A stretch of DNA of 18,636 nt. It comes from an uncultured Myxococcales bacterium. GTDB taxonomy: Bacteria; Myxococcota_A; UBA9042. The notes beneath the pieces were generated by a model that saw only the letters and a list, made by a program, of their open reading frames with translations, was not told the origin of the DNA and searched no databases. The first letter of the stretch is position 1; each line of letters begins with the position of its first letter. Of the stretch, positions 9,432 through 16,618 are shown one piece after another. The stretch lies in the NCBI GenBank assembly GCA_937915965.1, contig CALGHC010000928.1:1-18636 (forward strand), in the 5' to 3' direction. Made by a program: the position numbers and the translations under genes.

Positions 9432-10074
9432 CATGCCGATCGCCGCCTCTGGCCCGGGCGCCTTGCCGCTTGCGTTTCACCAACGCGAGGTCGTCGACGT
9501 CGCGCGCGACCTGCTTGGCCGGGTGCTCGTCGCGCGCGTCGACGGGACGACCCTTCGGCTGCGCATCTTCGAGACCGAGGCCTACCACCAGGACGAGCGC
9601 GGCTGCCACGCCTTCGGCGGACGGCGGACACCGCGCACCCGGCCGATGTTCGAGTTGGGTGGGCGCACGTATGTCTACTTCGTCTATGGCATGCACTGGC
9701 AGTTCAACGTGGTGACGGGTCAGCGCGGCTCTGCCCAGGCGGCGCTCGTCCGCTGCGGCTTGCCGCTTGGCGACGCTAGCGCGCTTGAACTGGTCCGCCT
9801 GCGGCGCGGATTTGACCGCCCGGGTCGGCGCATACCGCGATCGGTGGCTGACGATCCGATGCGTTGGTGTGACGGACCGGCCAAGGTCTGTCAGGCGCTC
9901 GGCCTTTGTGGCGCCCACGGCGACCTGCCGCTCGAGACAGCCAGCGGCGTGTGGGTCGAGGCCGGCTCTCCTGTCCAAGACGCGCGCGTCGCTCGCCTGC
10001 CCCGCGTTGGCATCGCCTACGCCGGCGCCGACGCGGGGCTGCCGTGGCGATTCCGCGCCGACCTCAGAAGCTGA
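9424..10074 (+). CDS. mpg: 3-methyladenine DNA glycosylase (AAG/Mpg family)
   Basis: Monofunctional DNA glycosylase that removes alkylated or deaminated purines (3-methyladenine, hypoxanthine and others) to start base excision repair. The 216-aa product matches the AAG family throughout: ETEAYHQDERGCHAFGG, with E52 (general base; human E125), Y54 and H62 (human Y127 and H136); RTRPMF; TYVYFVYGMHWQFNVV, with the Tyr that intercalates into DNA; and DGPAKVCQALGL. GCHA replaces the usual A-x-H-S, and PRTRPMF replaces PRNxxMF, both mild departures. The ATG at 9424 overlaps the upstream gene by eight bases; ATG at 9433 is an alternative. It is the last gene of the operon and overlaps murB tail to tail by 11 bases. 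Confidence 0.93.
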   Translation: MADMPIAASGPGALPLAFHQREVVDVARDLLGRVLVARVDGTTLRLRIFETEAYHQDERGCHAFGGRRTPRTRPMFELGGRTYVYFVYGMHWQFNVVTGQRGSAQAALVRCGLPLGDASALELVRLRRGFDRPGRRIPRSVADDPMRWCDGPAKVCQALGLCGAHGDLPLETASGVWVEAGSPVQDARVARLPRVGIAYAGADAGLPWRFRADLRS

Positions 10075-11221
10075 ACTCTGCGCCGAATCCGAGCCAACGG
10101 GGCTCCGGCTCAAGCACCACATCGCTGCCGGAAGCCACCCGATCGCGGACGTGTCGGGCAAAGGCGAGCACGTCGCTCGCCTTTGCACCGCCACGGTTGA
10201 TCAGCGCGAGGGCGTGCTTGCCAGAGAGCCCCACCGGGCCCTCGCCGTAGCCCTTGGTCATGCCACAGCGCTCGATCAACCAGGCGGCCGAGAGTTTGAC
10301 CTGTCCATCGCCGCGTGGGTATCGCGGCATCCCCGTCGTGCCGGCCCCGTCGGCCCGCTTGGCGGCGCCGTCGGTCGTCGTACCAGCACCGTCGGTCCGG
10401 GTGACGCCGCCGCCGAGGCGCTCGGCGACCTGGTCGGCGACCGCGTCGGCGACCGTCGGGTTGACGAAGAAGGAGCCTGCGCTGCGGCTGTCCGTGTCGC
10501 GCCGATCGATGACCATCGCCTTGGTCTTGCGGATCGCCAGGACCGCCGCGCGCGCGGCGGCCAACGGCGCCGGGTCGCCGTAGCCATCGACTCGCAGGCG
10601 ATCGGCGAGCTCGCCGTAGCGCACGGTCGCGCGGCCGTGGCGCCTCAGGAGCAAGCTGATCTCGGTGACCACGAACGAGCCGATGCTGGCGCGCTTCAAG
10701 GCGCTCTCGCGGTAGCCGAAGCGCAGACGCGAGAGGTCCCATGACGCCGCGATGCCGGTCGCGGAGTCGATGACCCGGACCTCGATGCAAGTGTCGGCGA
10801 GCTCTTGACCGTAGGCGCCGATATTCTGGATCGGCGCTGCGCCGACCCGCCCAGGGATGCCGGAAAGGCACTCCAATCCGGCTAGTTGGCCAGCGACGGT
10901 CCACTCGACGAGTTCGTCCCAGTCGTGGCCGGCTTCTACGTCGACCCTCATGTGACGGTCATCGACCAGCGCCGCCCGCCGCCGCCGCCCCGCCGGCACG
11001 ATGACCAGACCCGGCAGGCCGCTGTCAGCCACCACCACGTTGCTGCCGCCACCCAGCACCCACAGGGGCCAACCTTGGGCGCGCGCCAGAGCGATGGCCT
11101 CGATCAGGCGGGTCTCGCCCACCGGCCGCACCAGCCTCTCGGCCGCACCGCCCACACCCAGGCTGGTCAGCCCGGCAAGCGGAACATCTCGCTCGATCTC
11201 CAAGCCAGCGCTCCCCGTCAT
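10064..11221 (-). CDS. murB: UDP-N-acetylenolpyruvoylglucosamine reductase
   Basis: FAD- and NADPH-dependent cytosolic enzyme completing UDP-MurNAc synthesis for peptidoglycan. The frame continues upstream into recQ, but the ATG at 11221 fits the family N-terminus (TSLGVGG follows shortly) and has an AGGAG/GGAG purine leader. Signatures: LGGGSNVVV (FAD), SGIPGRVGAAPIQNIGAYGQEL, GYRES (Arg matching E. coli R159), VRYGEL (Y190), SRSAGSFFVNP with proton-donor S250 (S229), and LEPEPRW with E373 (E325). At 385 aa it is about 40 residues longer than E. coli MurB (342 aa). The excess is largely a Thr/Asp/Gly/Ala-rich segment coded by about 10328-10415, between the SFFVNP and KLSAAWLIE blocks. It lies 92 bases after recQ and is likely co-transcribed with it. 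Confidence 0.95.
   Translation of the reverse strand: MTGSAGLEIERDVPLAGLTSLGVGGAAERLVRPVGETRLIEAIALARAQGWPLWVLGGGSNVVVADSGLPGLVIVPAGRRRRAALVDDRHMRVDVEAGHDWDELVEWTVAGQLAGLECLSGIPGRVGAAPIQNIGAYGQELADTCIEVRVIDSATGIAASWDLSRLRFGYRESALKRASIGSFVVTEISLLLRRHGRATVRYGELADRLRVDGYGDPAPLAAARAAVLAIRKTKAMVIDRRDTDSRSAGSFFVNPTVADAVADQVAERLGGGVTRTDGAGTTTDGAAKRADGAGTTGMPRYPRGDGQVKLSAAWLIERCGMTKGYGEGPVGLSGKHALALINRGGAKASDVLAFARHVRDRVASGSDVVLEPEPRWLGFGAEFSF
10328..10415 (-). repeat. In-frame low-complexity insert in murB
   Basis: The segment encodes a Thr-Asp-Gly-Ala-rich stretch in which DGAGTT occurs twice and TDGAAKR once, all in the murB frame. E. coli MurB has only a short loop at this point. The DNA shows repeated CCGTCGG-type blocks, so it looks like a partly decayed minisatellite that grew without breaking the frame. 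It lies between the catalytic Ser and Glu blocks, in what should be a surface loop. Confidence 0.7.
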
Positions 11222-11313
11222 CTCCGCTCGTCTCCTCTCTCGCCCGGTGACCGGTCGCCCGCCACGCAACCACTCCGCAGCAAGCAGGTCGATGTCGACC
11301 GTCGAGCCGCTCT

Positions 11314-13659
11314 CTAGCGGTGCAGCTCGGCGAGCAGATCGTCGCCGTACTTCTCGACCCTGCGCGGGCCCATCCCGGGCACGGCCAGCAAGCTGTCTCG
11401 GTCCCGCGGCAACGCGGCTGCAAGCGCGTACAGCGTCCGGTCGTCGAGCACCACGTACGCTGGCACCTTCTCGGCGCGGGCCTTGGCCAGTCGCCATGCT
11501 TTCAGTTCATCGACCAGGCCGGCGTCAGCACGCTCGGCGAGGTCCGCGCGGCTCTCGCGTGTCGGTTTGCGACCGCTGCTGCTCGTGGCGCGCTTCTTCT
11601 TCTTCTTTGCTCCGGCCGCCTCCGGCAGGCCTTCGTCCAGCTGTACGGTCTCCAACCACGAGGTGTCGCGAACCGCGTGGCTGTCGGTCAATTCGACCCG
11701 CCGGTAGCTGATCGTCTTGCCCTCTGGGGTCGTGAACTGGTCGGTTCTGCTCGCGACGATCCCTGCTCGCTCGAGGGCGCCGAGCAACGTCTCGCTGGTG
11801 CGCCGATCGACGCCGCGCCTTTCGAAGACCTCGCGGTGCAGCTTGGCCGCGCCCATCGACCGATTGGATTTCAGAGCCGCGACGATCTGCTGCAACCACA
11901 AGCGCTCGTCCGAGTTGGGGCGGCGGAAGCGCCGGACAGCACAGCCCTGTGGGTCGCAGTGGTCGCAATGTCCGCATGGCCGCCGGCTGTCGGCGCGGTC
12001 TCCGAAGTAGGCGACCAGCGCCTGCATCCGGCACGCCCCGTCGCGGGCGAATCCGAAGACGTCGTCGAGCTGCGATTCGCGGTGCAGCCGCTGCTTTTGG
12101 TAGCGCTCGCGCCAGGCCGATCGATCTGACGCGGCCCGGCTGACCCGGTCCTCCAGATCGATCTGCACAGCCCCGTGCACCCACAGCTTGTCCAGTGCCG
12201 CCTGTGCGACCTCCTCGTCGCCACCAACGCGCGCGAGCAGCTCGTCGCGCGGGGATGGTTGGTGCACGGCGCGCAACACCCGATCCAGCTCGCTGACGTT
12301 GGGATAGCTGCGTTCGAGCAGGAAGTCGTGCAGCCGCCGGTCGGCCCAAGAATACAGCCCGACCGCACGCGCGGGCAGGGCGTCGCGACCCGCACGGCCG
12401 ATCTCCTGGTAGTAGCCTTCGATGGTGCCGGGGAGGCCGGCATGGATGACGGTGCGGATGTCGGCCTTGTCGATTCCCATGCCAAAGGCGACGGTGGCGA
12501 CAACGACGTCGATTTCGCCGGCCTGGAAGGCGTCCTGGACCTTGCCGCGGCGGTCCGCGCTCATGCCCGCGTGGTAACCCCCACAGCGGATATCGGGTTC
12601 GTCGCCCAGTCGCTCTACGAGCTCATTGACCCCCTTGCGGCTGAGCACGTAGACCAGGGCCGGCCGGGCGTCCGCGTCGCGCAACACGTCGGCGACTCGG
12701 TCCGCGCGGCTGCCGGGGTTGCATTCGACCAGCTCGAGCGCGAGGTTCTCGCGCCGAAATCCATGGATGAAACGACTCGCCCCGGGGATGCCCAGCTGGT
12801 CGAGGATGTCTGACTGGACACGCAGGGTCGCCGTCGCCGTCATCGCGACGATAGGCATTGGCTCCGCTGCGGCTGCCCGAAGCGCCGGCAGGCGCTCGCC
12901 GAGCAGCCGATAGTCGGGCCGGAAGTCGTGGCCCCATTGCGAAATGCAGTGCGCCTCATCGACCGCAATCAGGCTTGGCGGTCGCGTGGCGAGTCGCTCG
13001 ATGAAGCCCGGGACCCGCAATCGCTCCGGCGCGATCATCAGGTAGTCCAGCCGTCCATCGAGATAGCCACGCAGCGCTTCGCTGGACTCCTCGCGGCTGC
13101 GTCCGGAGTGGATACGGTCGGCGGCCAGCCCCAACGCCTGGAGACTCGCAACCTGGTCCTCCATCAGCGCGATCAGCGGGCTGATCACCAGCGCGGTGCC
13201 GCCGCGGATCAGCCCCGGCAGCTGGTAGCACAGCGACTTGCCGCCGCCAGTGGGCATGACGAGCAGCGAGTCCGCACCGCCGATGACCGCTTCGCAGACC
13301 GTCCGCTGATAGGGCCGGAAGGCCTTCAGCGCAAAGCGCGTCACGAGGACCTCGTCGATGTCTTCGCTACCCGTTTCCCGCTCTCCCGCATGCCGCGTCA
13401 ATGGACCTTGCTGCGTCAAGGCACGCTGGGCAGCAGGTCGTTCGGTGGCCGTCGCAGTGGCACGCGCTGGGGGCGCGGCCGCCTCCCACAGGTCGACGGG
13501 CGCCGCCTCGTCCCAAAGCTCGACCGGTGGCGGCCCGTCCCATCGGTCGGCTGGCGGCTCCGGCGGGTCTCCGTCCTGTTGCCGGCCGCCGTCGGCTCGC
13601 TCCCAGGCAGCCAGCGTCGCGTCGTCCGGTCGGTCCCCTCGGCCTCTTCCTTTCTCCAT
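11314..13659 (-). CDS. recQ: RecQ-family ATP-dependent DNA helicase with HRDC domain
   Basis: Superfamily 2 3'-5' DNA helicase acting on forks, recombination intermediates and structured DNA. It is 781 aa versus 609 in E. coli. Residues about 1-105 are an extra Pro/Asp/Trp-rich region with near-repeats PPPVELWDEAAP and APVDLWEAAAP. The helicase core follows: FRPYQ, Walker A PTGGGKS (K141), DEAH box at 234-237 in VDEAHCISQWGHDFR, MTATAT, FGMGIDKADIR, and the arginine-finger motif QEIGRAGRD. Zinc ligands are C543, C562, C565 and C568, then a winged-helix region. A Lys-rich linker (AKKKKKRATSSSGRK) precedes a C-terminal HRDC domain (about 710-781) with a helix-hairpin-helix-like GMGPRRVEKYG. ATG at 13659 has a weak purine leader. 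The family call is secure; a start within the extension cannot be excluded. Confidence 0.95.
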   Translation of the reverse strand: MEKGRGRGDRPDDATLAAWERADGGRQQDGDPPEPPADRWDGPPPVELWDEAAPVDLWEAAAPPARATATATERPAAQRALTQQGPLTRHAGERETGSEDIDEVLVTRFALKAFRPYQRTVCEAVIGGADSLLVMPTGGGKSLCYQLPGLIRGGTALVISPLIALMEDQVASLQALGLAADRIHSGRSREESSEALRGYLDGRLDYLMIAPERLRVPGFIERLATRPPSLIAVDEAHCISQWGHDFRPDYRLLGERLPALRAAAAEPMPIVAMTATATLRVQSDILDQLGIPGASRFIHGFRRENLALELVECNPGSRADRVADVLRDADARPALVYVLSRKGVNELVERLGDEPDIRCGGYHAGMSADRRGKVQDAFQAGEIDVVVATVAFGMGIDKADIRTVIHAGLPGTIEGYYQEIGRAGRDALPARAVGLYSWADRRLHDFLLERSYPNVSELDRVLRAVHQPSPRDELLARVGGDEEVAQAALDKLWVHGAVQIDLEDRVSRAASDRSAWRERYQKQRLHRESQLDDVFGFARDGACRMQALVAYFGDRADSRRPCGHCDHCDPQGCAVRRFRRPNSDERLWLQQIVAALKSNRSMGAAKLHREVFERRGVDRRTSETLLGALERAGIVASRTDQFTTPEGKTISYRRVELTDSHAVRDTSWLETVQLDEGLPEAAGAKKKKKRATSSSGRKPTRESRADLAERADAGLVDELKAWRLAKARAEKVPAYVVLDDRTLYALAAALPRDRDSLLAVPGMGPRRVEKYGDDLLAELHR

Positions 13660-13893
13660 CAGTATCCTGCCCTCAGGCGCCTTTGGTCGTCAGGTCCCGC
13701 TCCGACCCCCACAGATGACTGTGGCGCGGCGCAGCAACGCGATCCGGCACCCGCTCGGACGGCGTCTGTACAGTGGTCGGGCGATCTCCAAAAGTCTACC
13801 GCACGAAAGTGGCGGGCCCGAAATCTGCTGAGGTCCGCGGACCCCGCTGTACCCGCGCGCTGGCGTTGGGGCGGCCGGGCTTCAAGGTTCGAG

Positions 13894-14046
13894 ATGTGTG
13901 TTTTCAAGGCGCACATGTTTCGCATGAGAATATCGGTTGACTTATTCCTCCGCGGCCCCATCATACATGGGCACCGTCTGGAAAGCGGAGCAGAAGAAGC
14001 ATTCTTGGTAGATGTTCCTGTCCCGAAATACCCGAACGGAACGTAG
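13894..14046 (+). CDS. Possible small ORF of unknown function (50 aa)
   Basis: Open frame from ATG 13894 to TAG 14046, with AAGG six bases upstream. The product begins MCVFKAHMFRMRISVDLFLR and ends VDVPVPKYPNGT. It resembles no family I know and has no membrane segment or signal peptide. Third-position G/C is only slightly above half, unlike every clear gene in the window, and it includes the codons AGA, ATA and TTA, which are rare here. A strong stem-loop followed by a T run lies 55 bases downstream on the same strand. It may be a gene fragment or a chance frame. It is antisense to the recQ/rsuA transcription direction. Confidence 0.2.
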   Translation: MCVFKAHMFRMRISVDLFLRGPIIHGHRLESGAEEAFLVDVPVPKYPNGT

Positions 14047-14100
14047 TCGTCGCCCCTCTCTCCTCTCTTCCCCAGCCCCGGGGTGACGACCACAGTCCGG

Positions 14101-14145
14101 CGCCCGACCCACGGCAGTTTTCGAGGGTCGGGCGTCGGCGGTTTT
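14101..14145. terminator. Stem-loop between rsuA and the AT-rich island
   Basis: CGCCCGACCC (14101-14110) pairs perfectly with GGGTCGGGCG (14125-14134) around a 14-base loop. On the + strand a TTTT run (14142-14145) follows after seven bases; on the - strand the stem begins about 30 bases after the rsuA stop but lacks a T tract. A second small stem, GGGTC-CCAC-GACCC, occupies 14146-14159. The pair may end rsuA transcription, + strand transcription, or both. Confidence 0.45.
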
Positions 14146-14164
14146 GGGTCCCACGACCCCACCG

Positions 14165-14902
14165 CTACCGTGTCGCTGTCCGCCGGGCCAGCGCGTCGCC
14201 GACCGAGGCGTGTAGCGCGTCCAAGTCGGCGCTCGTCAGCTCCCGAACATCCCCAGGCGCGAGGCCCTCGTCGAGCCACAACCTACCGATGCGCTCGCGG
14301 TGCAGGGCGGTGACCCGCACGCCAACCAGCGCCAGCATCCGCTTGACCTGGTGAAAACGCCCCTCGTGCAGCGTGACGCGCACACATCCGTCGCCAAGTC
14401 GCTCGAGTCGCGCGGGCTGGCAGGGCAGGTCATCGCCAAGCGTCAGACCGGCCTCGAAGCGGGTCTCGGCGTCGTCGCTGAGTGTACCGGCGATGGTCGC
14501 CAGGTATGCCTTCTCGACGTGGCGGCGCGGGTGCAACAGGAGCTGGCCCAGGGAACCGTCCGTCGAAAGCAGCAGCAGGCCTGTGGTATCGAGGTCGAGG
14601 CGGCCGAGCGGCACCAGATCGCGGTGGCGACTTGACTGCGGCAGGAGCTCGAGGACCGTGCGATGGATGGGGTGCTTGGTCTCGCTGACGACGCCAACCG
14701 GCTTGTGCATCATCAGGTGGCGATGGCCTGGCGTGCGCAGCTGCACGTGTGCGAGGCAGACCACATCGCCGCCGAGGACGACCGTGACGCCTCCATCGCG
14801 AACGATCTCGCCGTTCACCGTGACCTCGCCGCGGCGGATACGTTGGGCGACGACGCTGCGGGAGATCGAGAGGCTCTGGCTGACGAATCGATCCAGACGC
14901 AT
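14165..14902 (-). CDS. rsuA: 16S rRNA pseudouridine synthase RsuA family
   Basis: Isomerises a uridine to pseudouridine in rRNA; E. coli RsuA acts on U516 of 16S rRNA. The 245-aa product starts at the ATG at 14902, giving the family's MRLDRFV N-terminus with GAGGTGA just upstream; a GTG two codons earlier lies inside that ribosome site. Residues 1-60 form an S4 RNA-binding domain (SISRSVVAQRIRRGEVTVNG). The catalytic motif is GRLDLDTTGLLLL with D103, preceded by MHKPVGVVSE and followed by EKAYLATI and HEGRFHQVKRML. RsuA is favoured over RluB/E/F because of overall collinearity with E. coli RsuA, but the subfamily is not certain. It is the third gene of the apparent marR-nitroreductase-rsuA unit, 19 bases after the nitroreductase. 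Confidence 0.88.
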   Translation of the reverse strand: MRLDRFVSQSLSISRSVVAQRIRRGEVTVNGEIVRDGGVTVVLGGDVVCLAHVQLRTPGHRHLMMHKPVGVVSETKHPIHRTVLELLPQSSRHRDLVPLGRLDLDTTGLLLLSTDGSLGQLLLHPRRHVEKAYLATIAGTLSDDAETRFEAGLTLGDDLPCQPARLERLGDGCVRVTLHEGRFHQVKRMLALVGVRVTALHRERIGRLWLDEGLAPGDVRELTSADLDALHASVGDALARRTATR

Positions 14903-14921
14903 GGTCACCTCTGCGGCGACT

Positions 14922-15578
14922 CTAAGGGTCTACCCCGCCGTCGCCAAGCCGCGCGGGGTCGATCGGCCCGCGCCAGCTCTCATCGCACAGGACGGTCGTG
15001 ACATCGAGGCGGGGTGGCCGGGGCCGTCCGCCCTCCTCGCTGTGTCCCAGCGCGACCAGCAGGACAACCATCCAATCCTCGGGCAGGTCGACGAGGGCTG
15101 CGACAGCATCCGCTGAGAATCCGATGTAGGGGCAGCTTTGCCAGCCGCGCTCTTCGGCGACCAGCATCAGCGACATCGCCAGCATCGAGCCGCTGCGGAT
15201 CGCTTCGTCGCGGCTGAGGCGCTCGTCGTCCGCGTAGGTGCCCGCGACCGAGCGGGCGATGCGCCCCCGGTGATCTTCGGAGAGGTGCTGCCAGCGCGTC
15301 TCGGCGCCCATCCAGGCGAGCGGGTCGGCGGCGACGACCAGGACGCAGGCGGCGTCGGCGATGCTGCGCTGGTTGTGGGCGGCCTCGCACAAGGCTTCGC
15401 GACGTGCCGAATCACGCACCGCGATGAGCCGGTAGTGCTGGAGGTTGTAGGAGGTTGGCGTGAGCAGCGCGGTCGCGACCAGATCGGCGAGAGTCGCGTC
15501 GTCCATGGCCGGCCCGGGCCTGAAGGACTTCCAAGCTCGTCGCCTGCGCAGCGCTTCGGTGACGGACAATTTGGCCAT
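14922..15578 (-). CDS. Nitroreductase-family FMN oxidoreductase
   Basis: A 218-aa NfsB/YdgI-type flavoprotein expected to transfer electrons from NAD(P)H through FMN to nitro, quinone or similar acceptors in the cytosol. Signatures: an N-terminal RRRRAWKSF segment (FMN phosphate contacts), TPTSYNLQHYRLI matching the conserved P-x-S-x-N-x-Q-x-W/Y block, a central helical part, WQSCPYIGF, and a C-terminal VLLVALGHSEEGGRPRPP segment matching the usual LG-x-P...R-P FMN loop. The ATG at 15578 has no strong ribosome site and follows the marR stop by 35 bases. Adjacency to marR suggests stress- or ligand-induced expression. The physiological substrate is unknown. Confidence 0.9.
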   Translation of the reverse strand: MAKLSVTEALRRRRAWKSFRPGPAMDDATLADLVATALLTPTSYNLQHYRLIAVRDSARREALCEAAHNQRSIADAACVLVVAADPLAWMGAETRWQHLSEDHRGRIARSVAGTYADDERLSRDEAIRSGSMLAMSLMLVAEERGWQSCPYIGFSADAVAALVDLPEDWMVVLLVALGHSEEGGRPRPPRLDVTTVLCDESWRGPIDPARLGDGGVDP

Positions 15579-15613
15579 GAGCGGGGTTGGTCCTATCGGC
15601 GGCGCGTTCGCTC

Positions 15614-16423
15614 CTAGCGGTCCCTGCGGCCCCGGTCAGCTGCGCTGAGCACGGACGATTGGACCGAGACCGACCGACCGCGTGGCCCGGTCTGGCTGTT
15701 GTTTGCGGCCACCAAAGCAGGCGCCTCGGCCACGTAGACCGGCGGAGGCATCGCTGCAGAGAGAGCGTTGGCCGCCACGGGTGGCTCGACCGACAACGAT
15801 CGCGTCGCAACGGCGCCGGCGTCGACGTCACCGACGGCCGCCACTGTCTCGTTCGATACTGCGGGCAGCTCGTGCGATACGGTGGGCAGGTCGGACGCGT
15901 CGCGGACGGCCCTCTCGGTTTCCTCGATGATCGCGCCGAAGCGGGCGACCGCGTCGTCGTCGAGCTGCGCCAGCGCGGCTCGGACCTCGGCCTCAGCCTG
16001 CTCGAGCGCGACGATCAGCGGCTCGGCTGCCTGTGAAAGCATCACGCGGTGCTGACGTGCGTCGCCGGGAACGGGCACGCGGAAGACCACCCCTCGGGAC
16101 GCCAACGTATCGACGACGCCAGTCAGGGAGCCCGGACGAATCGCCAAGGTCGCGGCGAGGGTCTTTGGCGTCAGCCCCGCGGGGTGGCGTGCCAGCGCAG
16201 CGACCACATGGAGCTGGCCCGGACTGGCGCCTACCTCGCGCGCGGCGCGGCCCGTCGCTCGGCCGAGGATCTTGGCGAGGCGGTCGAGCTGCTCGCTGAG
16301 GGCCAGCAGCGGCTTCGGTTGCAAGTCAAAGCGAGCCGGTGTCTGCTCGGTGCTGCCGCGGACGACGCGGCGGTGACGGCGAGACCGGGTCCTCCTTTTC
16401 GGTGGCGGACGACGTCGGACCAT
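15614..16423 (-). CDS. MarR-family transcriptional regulator with C-terminal extension
   Basis: Predicted dimeric winged-helix repressor or activator responding to small molecules or oxidants. The ATG at 16423 has GAGGTGA four bases upstream, so the basic N-terminus (MVRRRPPPKRRTRSRRHRR) is probably real. Residues about 40-175 are a MarR core: LSEQLDRLAKILGR helix, SPGQLHVVAALARHPAGLT, recognition region LAATLAIRPGSLTGVVDTLA, and the wing PVPGDARQHRVMLS with the typical D-x-R. Residues about 180-269 are an extra Ala/Val/Ser/Pro-rich, low-complexity tail with a near-repeat (LPTVSHE / LPAVSNE), absent from standard MarR proteins of about 140-160 aa. It probably controls the operon it heads; an inverted repeat lies just upstream of its start codon. 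Confidence 0.88.
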   Translation of the reverse strand: MVRRRPPPKRRTRSRRHRRVVRGSTEQTPARFDLQPKPLLALSEQLDRLAKILGRATGRAAREVGASPGQLHVVAALARHPAGLTPKTLAATLAIRPGSLTGVVDTLASRGVVFRVPVPGDARQHRVMLSQAAEPLIVALEQAEAEVRAALAQLDDDAVARFGAIIEETERAVRDASDLPTVSHELPAVSNETVAAVGDVDAGAVATRSLSVEPPVAANALSAAMPPPVYVAEAPALVAANNSQTGPRGRSVSVQSSVLSAADRGRRDR

Positions 16424-16437
16424 GCATCACCTCAACA

Positions 16438-16456
16438 GCGCGCCTGCGTGGCGCGC
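16438..16456. promoter_or_regulatory. Candidate MarR operator (inverted repeat)
   Basis: GCGCGCC (16438-16444) and GGCGCGC (16450-16456) form a perfect 7-bp inverted repeat with a 5-base spacer, 19 bp in all, 15 bases upstream of the marR start codon. CAAC (16433) and GTTG (16461) flank it. Size and position fit MarR autoregulatory sites, but GC-rich inverted repeats arise by chance in such a genome. Confidence 0.35.
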
Positions 16457-16554
16457 GACAGTTGATGGAGCGTGGCCGCTCTTCGGCACCACGCAGCATC
16501 GAGCTGGAGAAGTCCTCACACGGGGCGCGATTCGGTCAGCGCGGCCGCCGCGCA

Positions 16555-16583
16555 TCGACATCCCCCGGGGGCAGCGTCACGCT
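16555..16583 (+). promoter_or_regulatory. Possible promoter of gluQ
   Basis: TCGACA (16555-16560, the same hexamer as the candidate ahcY -35 element) is followed after 17 bases by CACGCT (16578-16583), a weak -10. Transcription would begin near 16590. That would favour GTG 16619 over ATG 16589 as the gluQ start. Low-confidence pattern match. Confidence 0.25.
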
Positions 16584-16618
16584 AGCACATGCCGTCGCCA
16601 TTTGGGCAGGAACAAGAT

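Larger units (their letters stand above)
13660..14164. other. 505-base recQ-rsuA gap with an AT-richer island
   Basis: No convincing gene fills this gap. The recQ-proximal part (13660-13880) is GC-rich, with a 12-bp palindrome GGTCCGCGGACC at 13832-13843 and CTGTACAG at 13766-13773; I see no clear promoter. From about 13880 to 14046 composition drops visibly. This part holds TTCAAGG twice, 22 bases apart (13881-13887 and 13903-13909), and a small open frame. A 21-base pure pyrimidine tract at 14053-14073 and two stem-loops at 14101-14159 follow. The compositional contrast suggests acquired or decayed sequence, or a structured noncoding element. Confidence 0.6.

Noticed and set aside
8241..9434. 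397-codon - strand frame opposite dapB and the methyltransferase
   Set aside because: Both + strand genes have clear catalytic motifs and ribosome sites; the antisense product has neither.
13765..13793. recQ promoter with -10 TACAGA, or a LexA-type box at CTGTACAG
   Set aside because: The -35 hexamer at the right spacing is poor, and an 8-bp palindrome alone does not match a full LexA site.
13881..13904. tRNA T-arm-like GGTTCGAGA
   Set aside because: The flanking five bases cannot pair and no acceptor or anticodon arm is present.
13942..14154. 70-codon - strand frame containing NIYQECFFCSAFQTVPMYDG
   Set aside because: It has no good start site, and its first half is Arg/Gly-rich GC-bias sequence. 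The second half looks protein-like but matches nothing I know.
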